Part shown: positions 22,963 through 35,774 of the stretch, piece by piece
How positions within the stretch are numbered: the stretch's first letter is position 1
How the letters are laid out: every line of letters begins with the position of its first letter
NCBI GenBank assembly: GCA_963682055.1
Contig: OY821750.1
Coordinates: 7,876,501 to 7,940,500 of the forward strand
Source: Primula veris
Lineage: Eukaryota; Streptophyta; Magnoliopsida; Ericales; Primulaceae
Length of the DNA stretch: 64,000 nt
Reading direction: 5' to 3'
Position numbers and translations under genes: made by a program
The notes under the pieces: model-generated
Told to the model about the DNA's origin: nothing
Seen by the model: the letters and a program-made list of their open reading frames with translations, nothing else
Database searches by the model: none

Positions 22963-25254
22963 TACTGAGAAGGGTATTATTCATCAAACAAGTTGTGTAG
23001 GTACACCATAGCAAAATGGTTTAGTAGAAAGGAAGAATCAATATTTTCTTAATGTGGCTAGATCTTTAAGATTTCATTCTCATTTATCATTAAATTTTTG
23101 GGGAGATTGTGAGTTAACGGCTGCATATTTAATTAATAGAACTCCTACTCCTCTTTTAGGGAATAAATCTCCTTTTGAAGTTTTGTTCAATAGAAAACCT
23201 GCATATAGTCATCTCAGGGTTTTTGGTTGTTTGTGTTTTGCTAGTTCTTTAACAAGAAATAGGACTAAGGTTTTTTCTAGAAGTAGAAAGTGTGTTTCGA
23301 TTGGTTACGGTGCAAGTACAAAAGGATATAAACATTATGATTTAAGTACTAAAGAAGTTTTTCTTTCTAGAGATGTTTTTTATGAGCTTATCATGTCTTT
23401 TTATGATGATGTTAACCATATTAATATTGATAATGTGATTAACATGAATGATAATAATGCTACAACCATGAATAATAAGAATCATAATGACACTAACAAC
23501 ATGAAAACTAATAATGAGAATGAAAATCACAATAATGAGTCTGTTAGTAATGTTAGAAAATCACATAGGATTAGTAAAAAAACCTTCTTATTTGCAAAAT
23601 TTTCATTCTGGTTCTGTAGTTTCTGGTACTAATAATGTTGTTTACCCTTTATCAGAATATGTTGGTTATAATAAAATATCTAATAGGCATAAAAAAAAAA
23701 TCTAGCAATTTCTTCTGATGTTGAACCTAATACTTATAAGCAAACTTCTTTAAATCCTCTTTGGCAAGAAGCTATGCAAAATGAAATTAAAGATTTAGAA
23801 AGTAATAAAACTGAATTACCACATGAAAAACAAACTATAGGTTCTAAGTGGGTCTATAAGATTCAGTATACGTCAGATGGTAGTATTGAAAGATACAAGC
23901 CTATGTTATTTGCTAAGTGATATACACAAACTGAAAGAATTGATTATGATGCTACTTTTTCTCCTGTTGCTAAGATAACTACTGTTAGGTGTTTTTTATC
24001 TACTGCTCCAGTAAATAATTGGCTTTTATCTCAAATAGATGTGAATAATCCTTTTTTACATGATGATTTGTATGAGGATGTGTATATGGTGATTCCACCT
24101 GGTTTTCATCAGAATAATAGTAATTTAGTTTGCAACTTACAAAAATCTTTATATGGTTTAAAATAGGCTTCTAGATAGTGGTTTGCAAAGTTAAGTAATT
24201 CTCTTTTGGATTTTGGTCTTATTCAATCATTTGAAGATAATTCTCTTTTTACTTACAGTAAAAATGATTCTTTTATAGCTTTATTAGTTTATGTTGATGA
24301 TATCTTAATGGGTAGTTCATTTTCTGATTTGGTCAATCAAGTAAAGTTTTTTTAAATAAAAAGTTTCAGTTAAAGGATTTGGGAGAAATTAAATATTTTC
24401 TGGGTTTAGAGAAAGGAAGAAATAAAATTGGAATACATGTATGTCAAAGAAAGTATGCTTTAGAATTATTAGATGATATTGATTTTTTGGCTGTTAAACC
24501 TGCTCTTTTTCTCATGGATACCAAATTAAAGCTAACAATAAATATACATATTTACTAGATGATATTACTAAGTATAGAAGATTAATAGCTAAGTTGTTTT
24601 ATTTAACTATTACTAGACCTGACATCTCTTTTTCAGTTAATGCTCTAAGTCAGTTTTTAGCAAATCCAATTAAGATTTATTATAATGCTGCTTTAAAAGT
24701 GCTCAGGCATGTCAAGCAAAATCCATTTCAAGGTATTTTATTTTATTTTCTTCTAATTCTATTTTTGATTTAAAAGCTATTACTTATTCTGATTGGGCAG
24801 CGTGAATAGATACTATGAAATCAGTGACTGGTTTCTATGTTCTTCTTGGAAATTCTTTAGTTTCATGGAAGAGTAAGAAACATAATACTATTTCTAGGAG
24901 CTCAGTTGAAGCTGAGTATAGAGCTATGGCAAATACAACTTGTGAATTTATGTGGTTGCTACAACTTTTATAAGATTTCAAAATAAAGCATGAAAACCAT
25001 TGATTTTATATACATATAGTAAATCAGCTCTGGATTTGGCTAATAATCCTATTAACCATGAAAGATCTAAACACATAGAGGTGTACTGTCATTTTATTAG
25101 AGAAACGATTTTGCAGAAACTTATTCATCCATTACATGTTTATTCTATCAATAATTTAGCTGATATTTTTACAAAACATTTGGGTGAATCCATGTTTAAA
25201 AATTTGTTAGTCAAGTTGGGTGTTTTTTCAATCTACATTCCAACTTGAGGGAGG
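22963..25254 (+). mobile_element. Ty1/copia retrotransposon fragment, dead (unit 1)
   Basis: The piece begins in the integrase, reading GIIHQTSCVGTP, a stop (23009-23011) in place of the conserved Gln, then QNGLVERKNQ. It continues through the integrase C-terminal region, reverse transcriptase with YVDD at 24290-24301, and RNase H (TGFYVLLGNSLVSWKSKK, SSVEAEYRAM). The usual copia end RSKHIEVYCHFIRE...LADIFTKHLG follows. LTR-proximal gag, protease and 5' LTR are absent. Stops in RT (LK*ASR*WF) and RNase H kill it. A polypurine tract ttgagggagg (25245-25254) marks the start of the 3' LTR. Confidence 0.88.
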
Positions 25255-25925
25255 TGTATTAACAGTACATATTTGTACGATTTTATCTTGGACTAAAATC
25301 AAACCATTTGAAGGACTGATTGCTCTGTACCAGTAAAAAGATTGCTCATATTTAGTCTTTTTCTAATGGTTCGACATCAACAAATTCAACGAAATACTGT
25401 GCAAAAGGAGAAAACACTCACTATAGATCAACAGTAACCATATATACTAGTATTGTAACTATATATTGTTGGCTAATAGGATATCAATATAACATAAAGT
25501 TTTTTTTGGGAATGATTAGAAAATACAGTTGTAGCTTGAGAGCTCAACAGTCAAAACAATGACACAATACTACTCACTGATGGACTAGCCTCGATCAATA
25601 TGTCATGAATTAATTCAATGTATAGATTAACTTACGGCAGCATAAAAGAAAACTTACACTCTTACGGGCAGCAAAAAATTAGAAGGGGATATTTGGAAAG
25701 GGACAACAAGTTGCATATCCGTTTCAACAAATAAGCAAAAGAAAGATCATATAATTCTACATGTAAATTCTCATCAAACCCAAACATTTGCACGCCAATA
25801 GAAATAGAGATAGAAATGGAAATACAAGAAGATAAACAAAGATAACACCAACCACCAGTTTTTCTTCAAGTTGCCTCATATTAAAATTAATATACGCATC
25901 CTAAAATTATATAGTGATCACATTT
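25255..25925. other. Presumed start of copia 3' LTR, then non-coding spacer
   Basis: TGTATTAACAG directly after the polypurine tract is a plausible LTR start. With no 5' LTR for comparison, the right border cannot be set. The remaining DNA up to the Dof stop codon is its probable 3' UTR/flank. Confidence 0.4.
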
Positions 25926-26233
25926 TTACCACGATCCTCCGTTGAACTTGCCACTCCAATACCCATTAGCCTCTCCTTGCTTTCTATGTTGCTCCAGTTC
26001 ATCGCTCGAGTTTGGTGGTTGCTTCAAATCGTTGAAAGGGAAAATTAGCCTTGGAGCAGCCTCTTGAACATCTTGAAGATTTGAATACCCATTTTGATAT
26101 ATCTCATTTAAGGAGAAATTAAGTGTTGGCTTAAACTCTTGGAGAGGATATTCATGTGAAAACATTGGGTTTGGACCAGATCCCGACATTGGCAACATTA
26201 AGGGATTGAGTCCCATTAAGGAGATTGATCCAG
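25926..26233 (-). pseudogene. Dof-type zinc-finger transcription factor, C-terminal fragment (unit 1/2 junction)
   Basis: Dof proteins are plant-specific transcription factors with an N-terminal C2-C2 zinc finger. Only the C-terminal part is here: YPLQEFKPTLNFSLNEIYQN, a NGYSNLQ stretch, RLIFPFNDLKQ and the terminal GYWSGKFNGGSW, a conserved end of one Dof subgroup. The frame runs to a natural stop at 25926-25928. Upstream it is cut at 26233 by the MULE; beyond the MULE (30367-30396) only a few more codons remain (MELLKPGS). The Dof finger itself is not in the window. Confidence 0.82.
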
Positions 26234-29200
26234 CAATAAAGCTATATAGCCACACATTTGAAATAGACTCTACACCCGAGTGATGACATGTCTATAGACA
26301 TTCCAAAATTAAAAAACAAATATGTGTCTACTCTCTCTCTTCTTTCAAAACACAATCAATTCCCTTCTCTCAGAGTATCTCCACACTTTCTCCTTCAAAA
26401 CATTTTTAATCCCTCCTTTCAAAATAAAATCAGTCACCTACTCAAATTAAGAGCCCAAAACCCCATAGAATAATCACCTCCATGTCTGATTATACTTCGA
26501 TTTTCTGAGATAATTAAAATTATGCATGTGCATATCCATGGATCAAAAGATGGTTGTTTGATTATGTAGTTTGACTATGAGTACCCTTTATATTTTTACA
26601 TGTCCGTGTAATAAGTTTTGTTGAGTTTTACCAGGCTTGTTTGATTTTGAAATTTTTAAACAATTAATGGTCATTGAGGGCTTGTTTGGTATGCAACTTT
26701 TAAGCAATTAATGGCTACGCTTGGGATGTGTTTAATGAGCCATTATGAACTAATTTCAACGTACAACTCTATATTAGCATGGCAGCATCGAACTTAATCG
26801 TATTGTAGTTGTACATTAAAGTATGTTACTTTATACAAAACCGATTGCGTAATGCTTCAAAATTTGCTAAAACAATGCTTGCAAATTTACAAAAACATAA
26901 CTTAAACCACACTAATAGAACTGGAATAACTTGCAGCAATGATTAAGTCTACTCAAATTCATCAAAGGTGCTGAAAATCTGTCCAAAACTCACGAAAATT
27001 GGAACATATCATAATGTACTGGGAAAAAACCATGGGTCGGAAAATTAGTGGTAAAAGTCACTTACAAAAGTCAAAAATTCTAGTGGCAAAAGCTGCTCAT
27101 ACTAGCGATAAAAAAATGACAATATACAAAAATTCCAATTAAAGTTGCAGACTTATTTTCCAGATTTATTTCTCAAAAATAATCAAAATTGCACAAACTT
27201 CACAATTCAGGTCTTTGTAAAGAAAACAACAGTCTTTCGTCTTCTAAAAGATAGTGCACATCTTCTCGAAATCTGATCATGATAGTCTTGTTTCTGTAAA
27301 AATGAAAAACAAGAATAGAACTAGTGTCATCATTAATAATACTAACTAGATTGAGTTTGAGAAAAGGAAACATAAATTCGAAAAACTTACATTAGCTTCA
27401 CAAGTCAATAGCAGGTTCGTTAAGATCAATCAAGCTCATACTTCTTTGTGAATATTCGAGTTGTTGCACTTTTTTCTTCGATTTGGTATTCTTCTTCGTT
27501 TTATTATTCTTCTGAGATATATTCTATAGAAAATCAACAATTTAAAAGAAATGACTACAAACAGACCCAATTAGAGATAGTCAATATATTGATGCAAGTA
27601 CAATTATTATATTTACCTGCTTATTGCTTGCACTTGTACATTGTTTTTTTTTCTCTTTTGCCTCTTTCTCATATTTTGAAACTTTCCTTTTTTCTTCTGG
27701 GCGTCCTCTTTTAACTCCCTGACTTGGATCACCCACATGCAATGTTTCGTCTTCCAAACTGCCAACATCAATGGACATAGGACTCCTAGATAGAGTTTTA
27801 TTCATGAATTGTTCCTGATTCACTTCAATAAATTGTGCCAAAGTATCCTTCAGCTTGTTAGTCATGCTTTCGGAATATATCACTCCATCGGCAGCCTCAT
27901 TTAATAAGACAAGCACCTCATCGTAACGACGCCATTCAGGTTTTCTTTACCTTTTAGTATAACCTAAAATCACTTTAGTGTGACTCCTCATTATATTTTT
28001 CGGCCATCTTTGTAAAATGTACTTTTCTGGAATCATGGACAACTTTTTCAATTTCCAAACTCTTAACATGTGCACACACACCATCCCCTTACTTTCGAAC
28101 ATCCGGCAAACACAATTTGTTTCTCCTGTTCTTTCATCGAAACGAACTAAAAACTTAACAATTTTGTTAAATTTAATAGCCGTACCAGCATTGAAAGTAT
28201 GCTCAACCATAAATTGTTCAATACCATCAATTACAATGCCAACTTCAAGCTCGCAATTGAACAATTGATGAAGCTGTTTTCGAAACTGTTTGAATTTTGA
28301 TACGGTATATGCGCCATGGAATTGATTTTCAAAGTCATAAACGGACGTGTGTTGGTACTGTGCGTTTCTGGACTGAGAATCTGCTTCTTCTTCCTTTTTA
28401 ACTTTCTTGCGTAAGGCAATCTCATATTTTTCAACAAACTCTTTTAACGAAGTTTTTCGATAAACATAACTTTTAAAAAATGAATTCATGCTCTCGCTAC
28501 GTTGGGTTGTGGACATCCCCGCCCGAAAGGTATCTGTGACAAAGGTCGGTACCCATCGATTGCGCTCATTGTACAATGAACATAACCACTCGTGATCTTC
28601 TAGCTTGTGATCAATGATCATTTTCGCCCATTTTTCTTCAAAGTCGGATATGGTGTACGAATCATAAACCGCACTACTAATTGCATTTTGAATATGCTCA
28701 AAATATTTGTAACTCTTGAATTTATCCGGGACTTTTTTCATGATGTGCCATAAACACCACCTATGTCTTGTCTCCGAAAAAACTAGGCTTATTGCATTTT
28801 GCATCGCTATGTCTTGATCAGTAATTATGCCATGAGGAGGGATGCCTAACATACAAGTAAGCCATGCCTTAAACAACCACACAAACGACTCTGTATTTTC
28901 TTGGGTCACAAGACCACACCCAAGTAATATGGAGTGTCCATGATGATTGACACCAACAAATGGTGCAAAAGGCATATTAAACCTGTTGGCAAGGTATGTT
29001 GTGTCAAATGTCAAGACATCACTAAACTCTTTATATGCCTCTCTACTCCTTGCATCTGCCCAAAACACTTTCGTTAAACGATTTTCGTCCTCAAAATCAA
29101 TAGAATAGAAAAAATCATTGTTGTCAGCTTGCATTTTTTGAAAATAACTAATCATTGCTCTAGCATCCCCCCTTTGATTGCATTGCGCCTAACTTTATCC

Positions 29201-30366
29201 ATATGATTTCGGAGATCCTTTTCTATCCATGGTTGGTCATCGTTTTCACCCGCCATTTGTTGTAATACATCAACAGTTTTGTTTATCTTAATTCCTGCTT
29301 CACAATTTAACTCAATCTCTCTTTGGACATGCGCTGGAAGATTCCTATAACACCTCAAATATTTTATCCCTTTCGGGTCCATTTCATGGTTGTGCTCTAA
29401 TTTGATAGAGGTCACCTTCCATTTGTCATCAAACTGACGTGTTATTTTCATTGTTGCTTTACAATCCGTCTTAGTTGTTGGATGACTAGCTAAGGGATCA
29501 ACGAGTTTCTTTGGCAGTCCATTTTTGTGGCAACTGAACTGTATCCAATACTTTATTCCATCTTTCTTTTTTGAGTTAGAAATTGTTACACCAAAACCTT
29601 TTGCTCTTGCATAAGTAGCATAAAAATTTTGGGCTTGAGTTTCTAAATCAAACATCATTCCAACTTTTGGCTACCATAACTCTGCCACATTATGATTGTT
29701 TACTTCATTATCTTCTCTTATTTCCACATCCGGGTCTCGGTGATCTTCTCTTGTTTCAAAATCCAAACATTCCATAATTTTAGTAAAAGTCTGGAGAACC
29801 ATTTGTTTTAACATAATGACATTTGGAAAAGAATTAACCATGGCTAAAGCAAATTAACTATAATAGCAAAAGTATAATGGTTTGTTCATAATCCAATTCG
29901 TTTCAACTATTATACAAACATAAACACTCAATCAACCAGTGAAGTAATTTTAATTTTAAAAAATGGAAAACTTTATATGTGAAGTGATGATTACTTCACT
30001 GACGCACAGTAAACTATTATACAAACATAAATCTAATGGCGCACAGTAAACATTACAATAATTTTCTTTAGAATAAAAAACAAGAGTTTTATGAATAAAG
30101 TAGATGATTACCTTGTTAGGGCTGCAGCTTTACCAATTGGATAAGCTAGGGTGATTTCATTGTTGGGTGAGGAGGAATAAATCACAAATTGAGAAAAAAT
30201 TAATTTGGTGCGATATTTCTGCATTAGATCCTCGGTGGAATTGATTGTGTTTTGAAAGAAGAGAAAGAGTAGACAGATATTTGTTTTTTAATTTTGGAAT
30301 GTCTATAGACATGTCATCACTCGGGTATAGAGTCTATTTCAAATGTCTGGCTATATAGCTTTATTG
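26234..30366 (-). mobile_element. MULE with FAR1-type transposase, copy 2
   Basis: TIRs lie at 26234-26363 and 30237-30366. Perfect 9-bp duplicates ttgatccag lie at 26225-26233 and 30367-30375. The flanking DNA on both sides is Dof sequence, so this copy shows the insertion site most clearly. Length 4,133 bp. Confidence 0.92.
27581..29814 (-). pseudogene. FAR1/FHY3-like MULE transposase, broken copy 2
   Basis: Same domain order as copy 1: FAR1 domain, DDE core with FDTTY/TDQD/RSESMN, SWIM finger. Lesions: TAG at 29671-29673 replaces Glu in the ELWEPKVG stretch (shared with unit 3); the 6-C run near 29167-29172 shifts the frame after KGG (shared with unit 1); and TAA at 27947-27949 replaces Gln in TKRQRKPEW (unique). 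The LEHNH leucine that is a stop in unit 1 is normal here. The lysine run before the C-terminus is two bases shorter than in unit 1. Confidence 0.87.
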
Positions 30367-30648
30367 TTGATCCAGGCTTCAGAAGCTCCATTTCTTAGAT
30401 ATTTGAGTCAATTGATGATTTCTTATATATAGTAACTAGTACGTTTGTGTTTCAGCTATGATCCATTTGATTATGGGGATTATGATAGTTGTTAGGTAAT
30501 AAGTGTTAGTATGAGAGAATAAGTTGGTTTTTAGCTTTTAAGTTTCTTTTCATTTTTAAGTTACATAAAGAGGGAATTAAAAGAGTTTTATCTTAAATTA
30601 CCTTAGAATTAGAGATCCGGGAATTGGAGATTGCTCATCATCTACCAT

Positions 30649-30842
30649 CACTACAAAATAATGTTTGATTTAGTGAGAGTCAAAAGCTGTCATAAGCCTG
30701 TCGCTAATTTAAAAACCTGTCACAAATCTGTCGCAAATTGACTAAACTGTCACAAAGCCGTCACAAAAACCGTCGCTAATAAGCTCGTAACAAAAAATAT
30801 CGTCACTAATCCCGTCACTATTTGAGTATTTTTTTTGTAGTG
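30649..30842. mobile_element. CACTA-type MITE, unit 2 only
   Basis: The 194-bp insert begins CACTACAAAATAATG and ends TTTTTTTTGTAGTG, giving inverted termini with CACTA ends. It is flanked by a 3-bp duplicate cat (30646-30648, 30843-30845). The same site in units 1 and 3 reads uninterrupted taccatgattgat. Inside are several short repeats of the ctgtcacaaa / gtcgctaa type, like CACTA subterminal repeats. It is non-coding and inserted after the segmental duplication. Confidence 0.9.
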
Positions 30843-31771
30843 CATGATTGATTTACTCGGGTTCCAATATGGAAAAAAAATAGTACGACAGTCATTATTT
30901 TGATAGCTATAAATAGGTATATATAAGAGTTTTGAGATAATATAACATGATATTATATTGAAGCAGTTCACCGTCAGCATAGCCATGGATTGCTTGATGA
31001 GATCAGTACAAATAGATGAAGTTTTAAGAATAAAACAGAGCTACACCTTTTTTCATCTCTTTCACAGAGATCAAGCATCACTATCAAGATTGTGCAAGAA
31101 TAAGAAAGAAAGGGCTACTCTTTCTCACTAAGATGAGTTGTTTCTGGATAGCGGTGAAAAATACATAGTAGAAAGCAAAGAGAAGGAGAATAATAGTTTT
31201 AAAAATCAACTACTTTTATAGGGCTTAAGTTTAAAATGTTACAGTTTCAATCCGTTCGTATTTCTTTTGTTTTAGCAAGGTCGGAGACCAAATTTAACTC
31301 AATATAAATAAAATATGTGGGCATCCCCCACTTTTAATTTAAAAAAAAAAAAAACTAGTATGTTTGGGGTTTCTAGCTCGGTAGAATATGGGAGTTTGCT
31401 CTGCTGAATTTTGTTTGGATTTTGAAGCAATGAAAGTTTAATTTTGTTTGGCCATTAATGTATATTAATGGAGAAGCCCCATGCAGAGAATATATACAAG
31501 CAACGTTTAATGACCTGAACCTAAATGATTTTAAAAGAAATCATATAATATTTAAAGACAATAAATTCCTTACCTTATTTTCCACATCATAATTTCTACA
31601 ATTAATGAAAATATCTCAAATATCTCCAAGCATTTACTTCTTTCTCATCATGATATATATATATATATATAAATACAATTGCCCATATAGACTAACAAAC
31701 CAGAAAAACAAATATTCATAATATAGAAACCATATACTCCAATTCTTTGCTTCTTTGATACGTAAGTAGCC

Positions 31772-32497
31772 ATGCCCGAAAAGAAGGTTAAAATTGCCTT
31801 TATAGAAGATGCTGCCCGAAGAAAAGCAGCATACAAGAAAAGAAATAAGGGCTTGCTAAAAAAAGTGAATGAGCTCTCTACCTTATGTGATGCTGACATG
31901 TGTGTGGTCATATATAACCCACACGAGAACCAACCCGAGGTCTGGCCCAATTTTCGATCAGCACAGAGGGTGATTTCTAGGTTTAAGAGAATGCCAGATT
32001 TGGAGCAGAGGCAGGAAATGACGGACCAAGAAAGCTTAACTAGGGAACGGATATTGAAAGTTGCCAAAAAAGTAAAAAAAGTGATGGAAAAAAACAAGGA
32101 GATGGAGATGAAGAAGGTGATGTACCGGTGTTTGACAGGATGTGAAGTAAAAAATTTAAGCATGGAAGATCTATCCCACCTAGAGATGTTGGTAGAACAA
32201 TATACGGAGGAGGCACGTGAAATGGTTGAGAAGTTGGCTAGGGAGGAGGGTTCAAGCCAGATGGGTGAGTTTGGAAGTATTAACGAAGTTGCACTTATGA
32301 TGGAAGAAGATCATAACGAAAATTTTGGCTTAAAAGCAACGGAAAGGACACAAGAGTTTACTGAGAATCGAAATGAGCATAAGCTTATGCAGTTGGTTAA
32401 TGAGCTCGAGACGCTGCTCATGCCTGTCGGAGATGACAACAATGGAGGTACGTCCAATGCTTTATATCATGAGGGATGTGGAGAGACGCCTTTTTAG
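31772..32497 (+). CDS. AGL80-like type I (Mgamma) MADS-box protein, full-length copy
   Basis: A 241-residue nuclear transcription factor. Residues 1-60 are the MADS domain (KKVKIAFIEDAARRKAAYKK, then RNKGLLKKVNELSTLCD). The Mgamma signature NPHENQPEVWPNF follows, then a basic helical linker (RVISRFKRM, ILKVAKKVKKVMEK), a CLTGCEVKNLSMEDL segment and an acidic tail ending ALYHEGCGETPF. It is shorter than Arabidopsis AGL80, lacking a long Gln/Asn-rich tail. The ATG is the first in the transcript-like context after a TA-rich TATA region. A single exon is normal for type I genes. AATAAA at 32686-32691 could serve as poly(A) signal. By family, a role in central cell/endosperm is likely; whether this copy is expressed cannot be seen. 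Confidence 0.85.
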   Translation: MPEKKVKIAFIEDAARRKAAYKKRNKGLLKKVNELSTLCDADMCVVIYNPHENQPEVWPNFRSAQRVISRFKRMPDLEQRQEMTDQESLTRERILKVAKKVKKVMEKNKEMEMKKVMYRCLTGCEVKNLSMEDLSHLEMLVEQYTEEAREMVEKLAREEGSSQMGEFGSINEVALMMEEDHNENFGLKATERTQEFTENRNEHKLMQLVNELETLLMPVGDDNNGGTSNALYHEGCGETPF

Positions 32498-33139
32498 CTG
32501 TTGTTTTTTATTACTCATGATTTTCGATGTTTTATCCCATGCATGTTTAATTAGCGTCTTGTAACTTTTGTTATGTTTTTGTTTTATCTTATTCGTCTTT
32601 ATATCCTTTCGGTGGTTTCAGATCTTCTTTATATTTCAAACCCAGCTGCTTAATTACATATCCATATACATTGTAACATGTAATCAATAAAAGAAGAGTA
32701 TTTTTTTTATAACGACTCGTTTGTTTAGTTTTTTTCTTAATATAGGAAAACTATGAACAATTAGTTTTACATAGTAATTAAAGAATATCAAAAGAAAACT
32801 CAGAGATACGAGCCAACGTGATTGTTTCATATGATTTTCATATAGCCAATCACAAAGTCTTGGGATTAAGACATAATTTGACGACAATGACGATATCATC
32901 ATAAAAAACAAAACGTGAAAAACTTGGTCAGACTTTTTAATGCCTAGTCTATTGGTAGAAATATCTTAATCACAGTATTATTGATATTATTATCATCCTA
33001 GCATTGTTAGTCATAATATTTTGGTGAAAGATGTGTAGAGCACCACCCCCACCCATACAGTGAGTCGGGCTCTTGTCTTAAAGATTGACCTGTATGGGAA
33101 AATTAATTTATCCAATATATTTTCAAAATTTGCAGAAGC

Positions 33140-34594
33140 TGTAACGACTCAGTTTATTAATTAATTATTTAGTAAGTGTTTTATAGTAAACGAACAACGA
33201 AACTTTTATTATTGTAAACTTGGTATCTTTCGACAATGATAAATTAAATAGTCTTGAGCTAAATGGTTAAATGAGAGGGAGGGAGGGAGGGAGGGCCCAC
33301 ACGTTTAAAGTAACGGGAGTCATTGCGTGCTTGTTGACAAGGATGTTTGCTTATATGTTTATTATTTATTTGCTAAATTTTTGAATCGTAGGTTGTTTAT
33401 ATTAGGATTGGTGTTACTGCCGATTTATGCTAATATTGTTATGATGATTATTACCTTGGTTTGACCCTATTTGTACAGTTGATCGATTCTTGTTTGGATG
33501 ATATAAAGACATATTAGTTAGTAATAGTTTATGACTATTTTATTGTGATGGTTATGTCGTTCATGTATTCGTGATTGATTGGAAGGAATTGACATATGTG
33601 GATGAATGATTATTTATTTTGTTTAATATGACAAGAGGAGTATTGTAGTACAAGCTAAGATTGTATATTTTGAAGGGTTTTAATACAAGATAAAGGCTAG
33701 AAATATTTATATCTACCCGAGGGTAGAGAGAGTAGAAGAATGGAAGAATATTAATAACAATTTATAGATTAAAAAAAAGAAATTACGGTATGGTCTGAAA
33801 ATACTTAAAATACTATTTTGATTGTCGTTTGTCTCTTCTTTAGTCGGGGACACTGGCATCACGAAAGGATATGTACAATTTCATAATGGCTTTATTCTAT
33901 CACTTATCTGGGGGCACTGACGCCACGAATGGATAGGAACAGTACCTAACTATGGGGTAATTGATGATCATCGAAGGAAAAAAATAAATAAAGTGGAATC
34001 TAATTAAAAAAAATATTAACTATTTAAGTATTTCTTTTTTAACTTTGTAGTATGAAGTAGGAAGAGAAGTTGTAGCAATTATTACATTTTTTTATTATCG
34101 TCTATATTCGTACATTTATATTGTGGGTTACACATTGAGGCATTGATGGTTTGTCAGTACATCCGTAGGTATGCCGGCTTATCTATATTGATGCGTGAAA
34201 ATCACCGTTATAAATTTGTGACAGGTCTAGACAAAGGAAAGGGCATTGCGGAATAGGACATTTGTTGCGGTGCATAGCATGGACGCGATTTTATTTCAGT
34301 TGTGATGTTTTCATCTTTAAAACTTTATGGAGGATATTTTCCTTTGAGTTGTTTAGTTTTTCTATGTTTCAGACAATTGTGTTATTTCTATTTGAATTCG
34401 AGTTTTAAAGTTGTAGCCTATGGGCAAGTTTACTTTAAAAACTACTTTGAAAATGTTATTTTTCCGTTGCAGTAATTTTTTGTTTTAATAACGCTTGATG
34501 CCGTTTTATTTTTCAAAACATTTAATTGCTTATTTAAAATGTTCTACTTTTCAAAAGTTCACCCGTCACTTTTTATGGAAACCGGGGCGTCACA
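33140..34594. mobile_element. Solo LTR, gypsy-like (unit 2)
   Basis: Counterpart of 6794-8223, flanked by gaagc at 33135-33139 and 34595-34599. It carries about 35 extra bases near 33699-33735 relative to unit 1 and a shorter (GGGA)n run. Confidence 0.8.
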
Positions 34595-34599
34595 GAAGC

Positions 34600-35774
34600 T
34601 ATGCATCTAAATAATCTCATCTTCTATACCAACCCAAAGTTACAAAGATGCAAATTGTAAATGAATGATGACTCGTGTAAAGTTCTTTTACTTAGCCTTG
34701 TTGGAACTAATAATAACTCTTATATTTTGGCTGATTAATTTATCTAGAGCTTAAATTTCATTGCAACGCTGCTACCACAATTATAAAAATCCCCAATCTT
34801 GTCACAGGCTACTAATAATCCTATGACGCAAACAAAGGTGGCCTTATGTTTTGGCCGATTAAATTATCTAGATCTTAAATTTCATTGCTACACTCTAACA
34901 CAATTATAAAAATCCCAATCCTGTAATTTGGTTACATGAGTGCTTAGGTTTAACTTAAGGTTTAGGTTTAAAAACTACATCACAACCACTTTCATAAGAT
35001 TTTCATCAAAGCTTGCGGACCTTCGGTAACTCATCGTTACAATTGATTTGATTTGTTCTGTATATGAAAAAAACCGTTCCCTAAAAAAGTTTTATTGCAT
35101 ATAATCCCATCACAGTGAAAATGAAGTTGGGAACAGAACATTGAAAGATTCTTGGCTTGAACATTATTGATTTTTATTTGTAGTTCTAAATCTATCTAGT
35201 TTGAGCCTATTATGATCCAAATATTTGAAACATAATCTGGAATATATTTAAAAAGATCAGGAAATGGGAGTTCTAGAGGCATAGAAAGCTAAACACGATA
35301 CTACCGCTATCTCAAGAAACGCAAACACATAGAACACTACAGAATCATGCAACATTATAACTATTTAGCATCCTTAGCTACAGAATCTTATTAATTGATG
35401 CTTCAAGAAGAACAATGGCATATACTATTATTTTTTACGTAGCCAAGTTGATGATGCAAAAATAAATAAGAGGACAATAAAAGACATGACATCTTAGGTC
35501 ACGAAAAATAAGCTAATTTTATTACATTTATGCACATCGTCTTGTGTTCTTAGAGACAAATTATTTATTCCTCCTGGAGGAGGGGATAGCTGCTCATCCA
35601 CACCATTAGTTGAATGTCAAGTGTGTTAATGGGCCACTAAATATTAATTAACCTTAAATAATCCAATTCATAACAATGAGATTACATTGAATCCAAGCAC
35701 CAAACATAGGATCATTATCAGGGGGACATGGTAGGGCACCATTAACAAAACCTAGCTTTTATTTAACATCGAAA
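34600..35774. other. Non-coding region up to deletion junction (unit 2)
   Basis: Counterpart of 8229-9404, with the same ~82-bp direct duplication and inverted-repeat half. It ends at the deletion that removed the right-arm MADS gene. Confidence 0.55.

Larger units (their letters stand above)
1..26196. repeat. Tandem segmental repeat, unit 1
   Basis: The sequence starting at base 1 recurs at 26197 and 47569 in the same orientation and can be followed almost colinearly through each unit. The window opens inside the unit, in the Dof fragment, so the true duplication breakpoint is not visible and this start is only a phase. Unit 1 is the longest visible copy. It keeps the solo LTR, the right-arm MADS/TRIM, RPS25, the complete LINE 3' end and the copia piece. 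Confidence 0.95.
30397..32901 (+). repeat. Left arm of MADS inverted duplication (unit 2)
   Basis: Counterpart of 4204-6555, with the CACTA-type MITE added at 30649-30842. It holds the LINE-like tail hairpin at 31317-31331 and the only full-length MADS frame. Confidence 0.85.
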
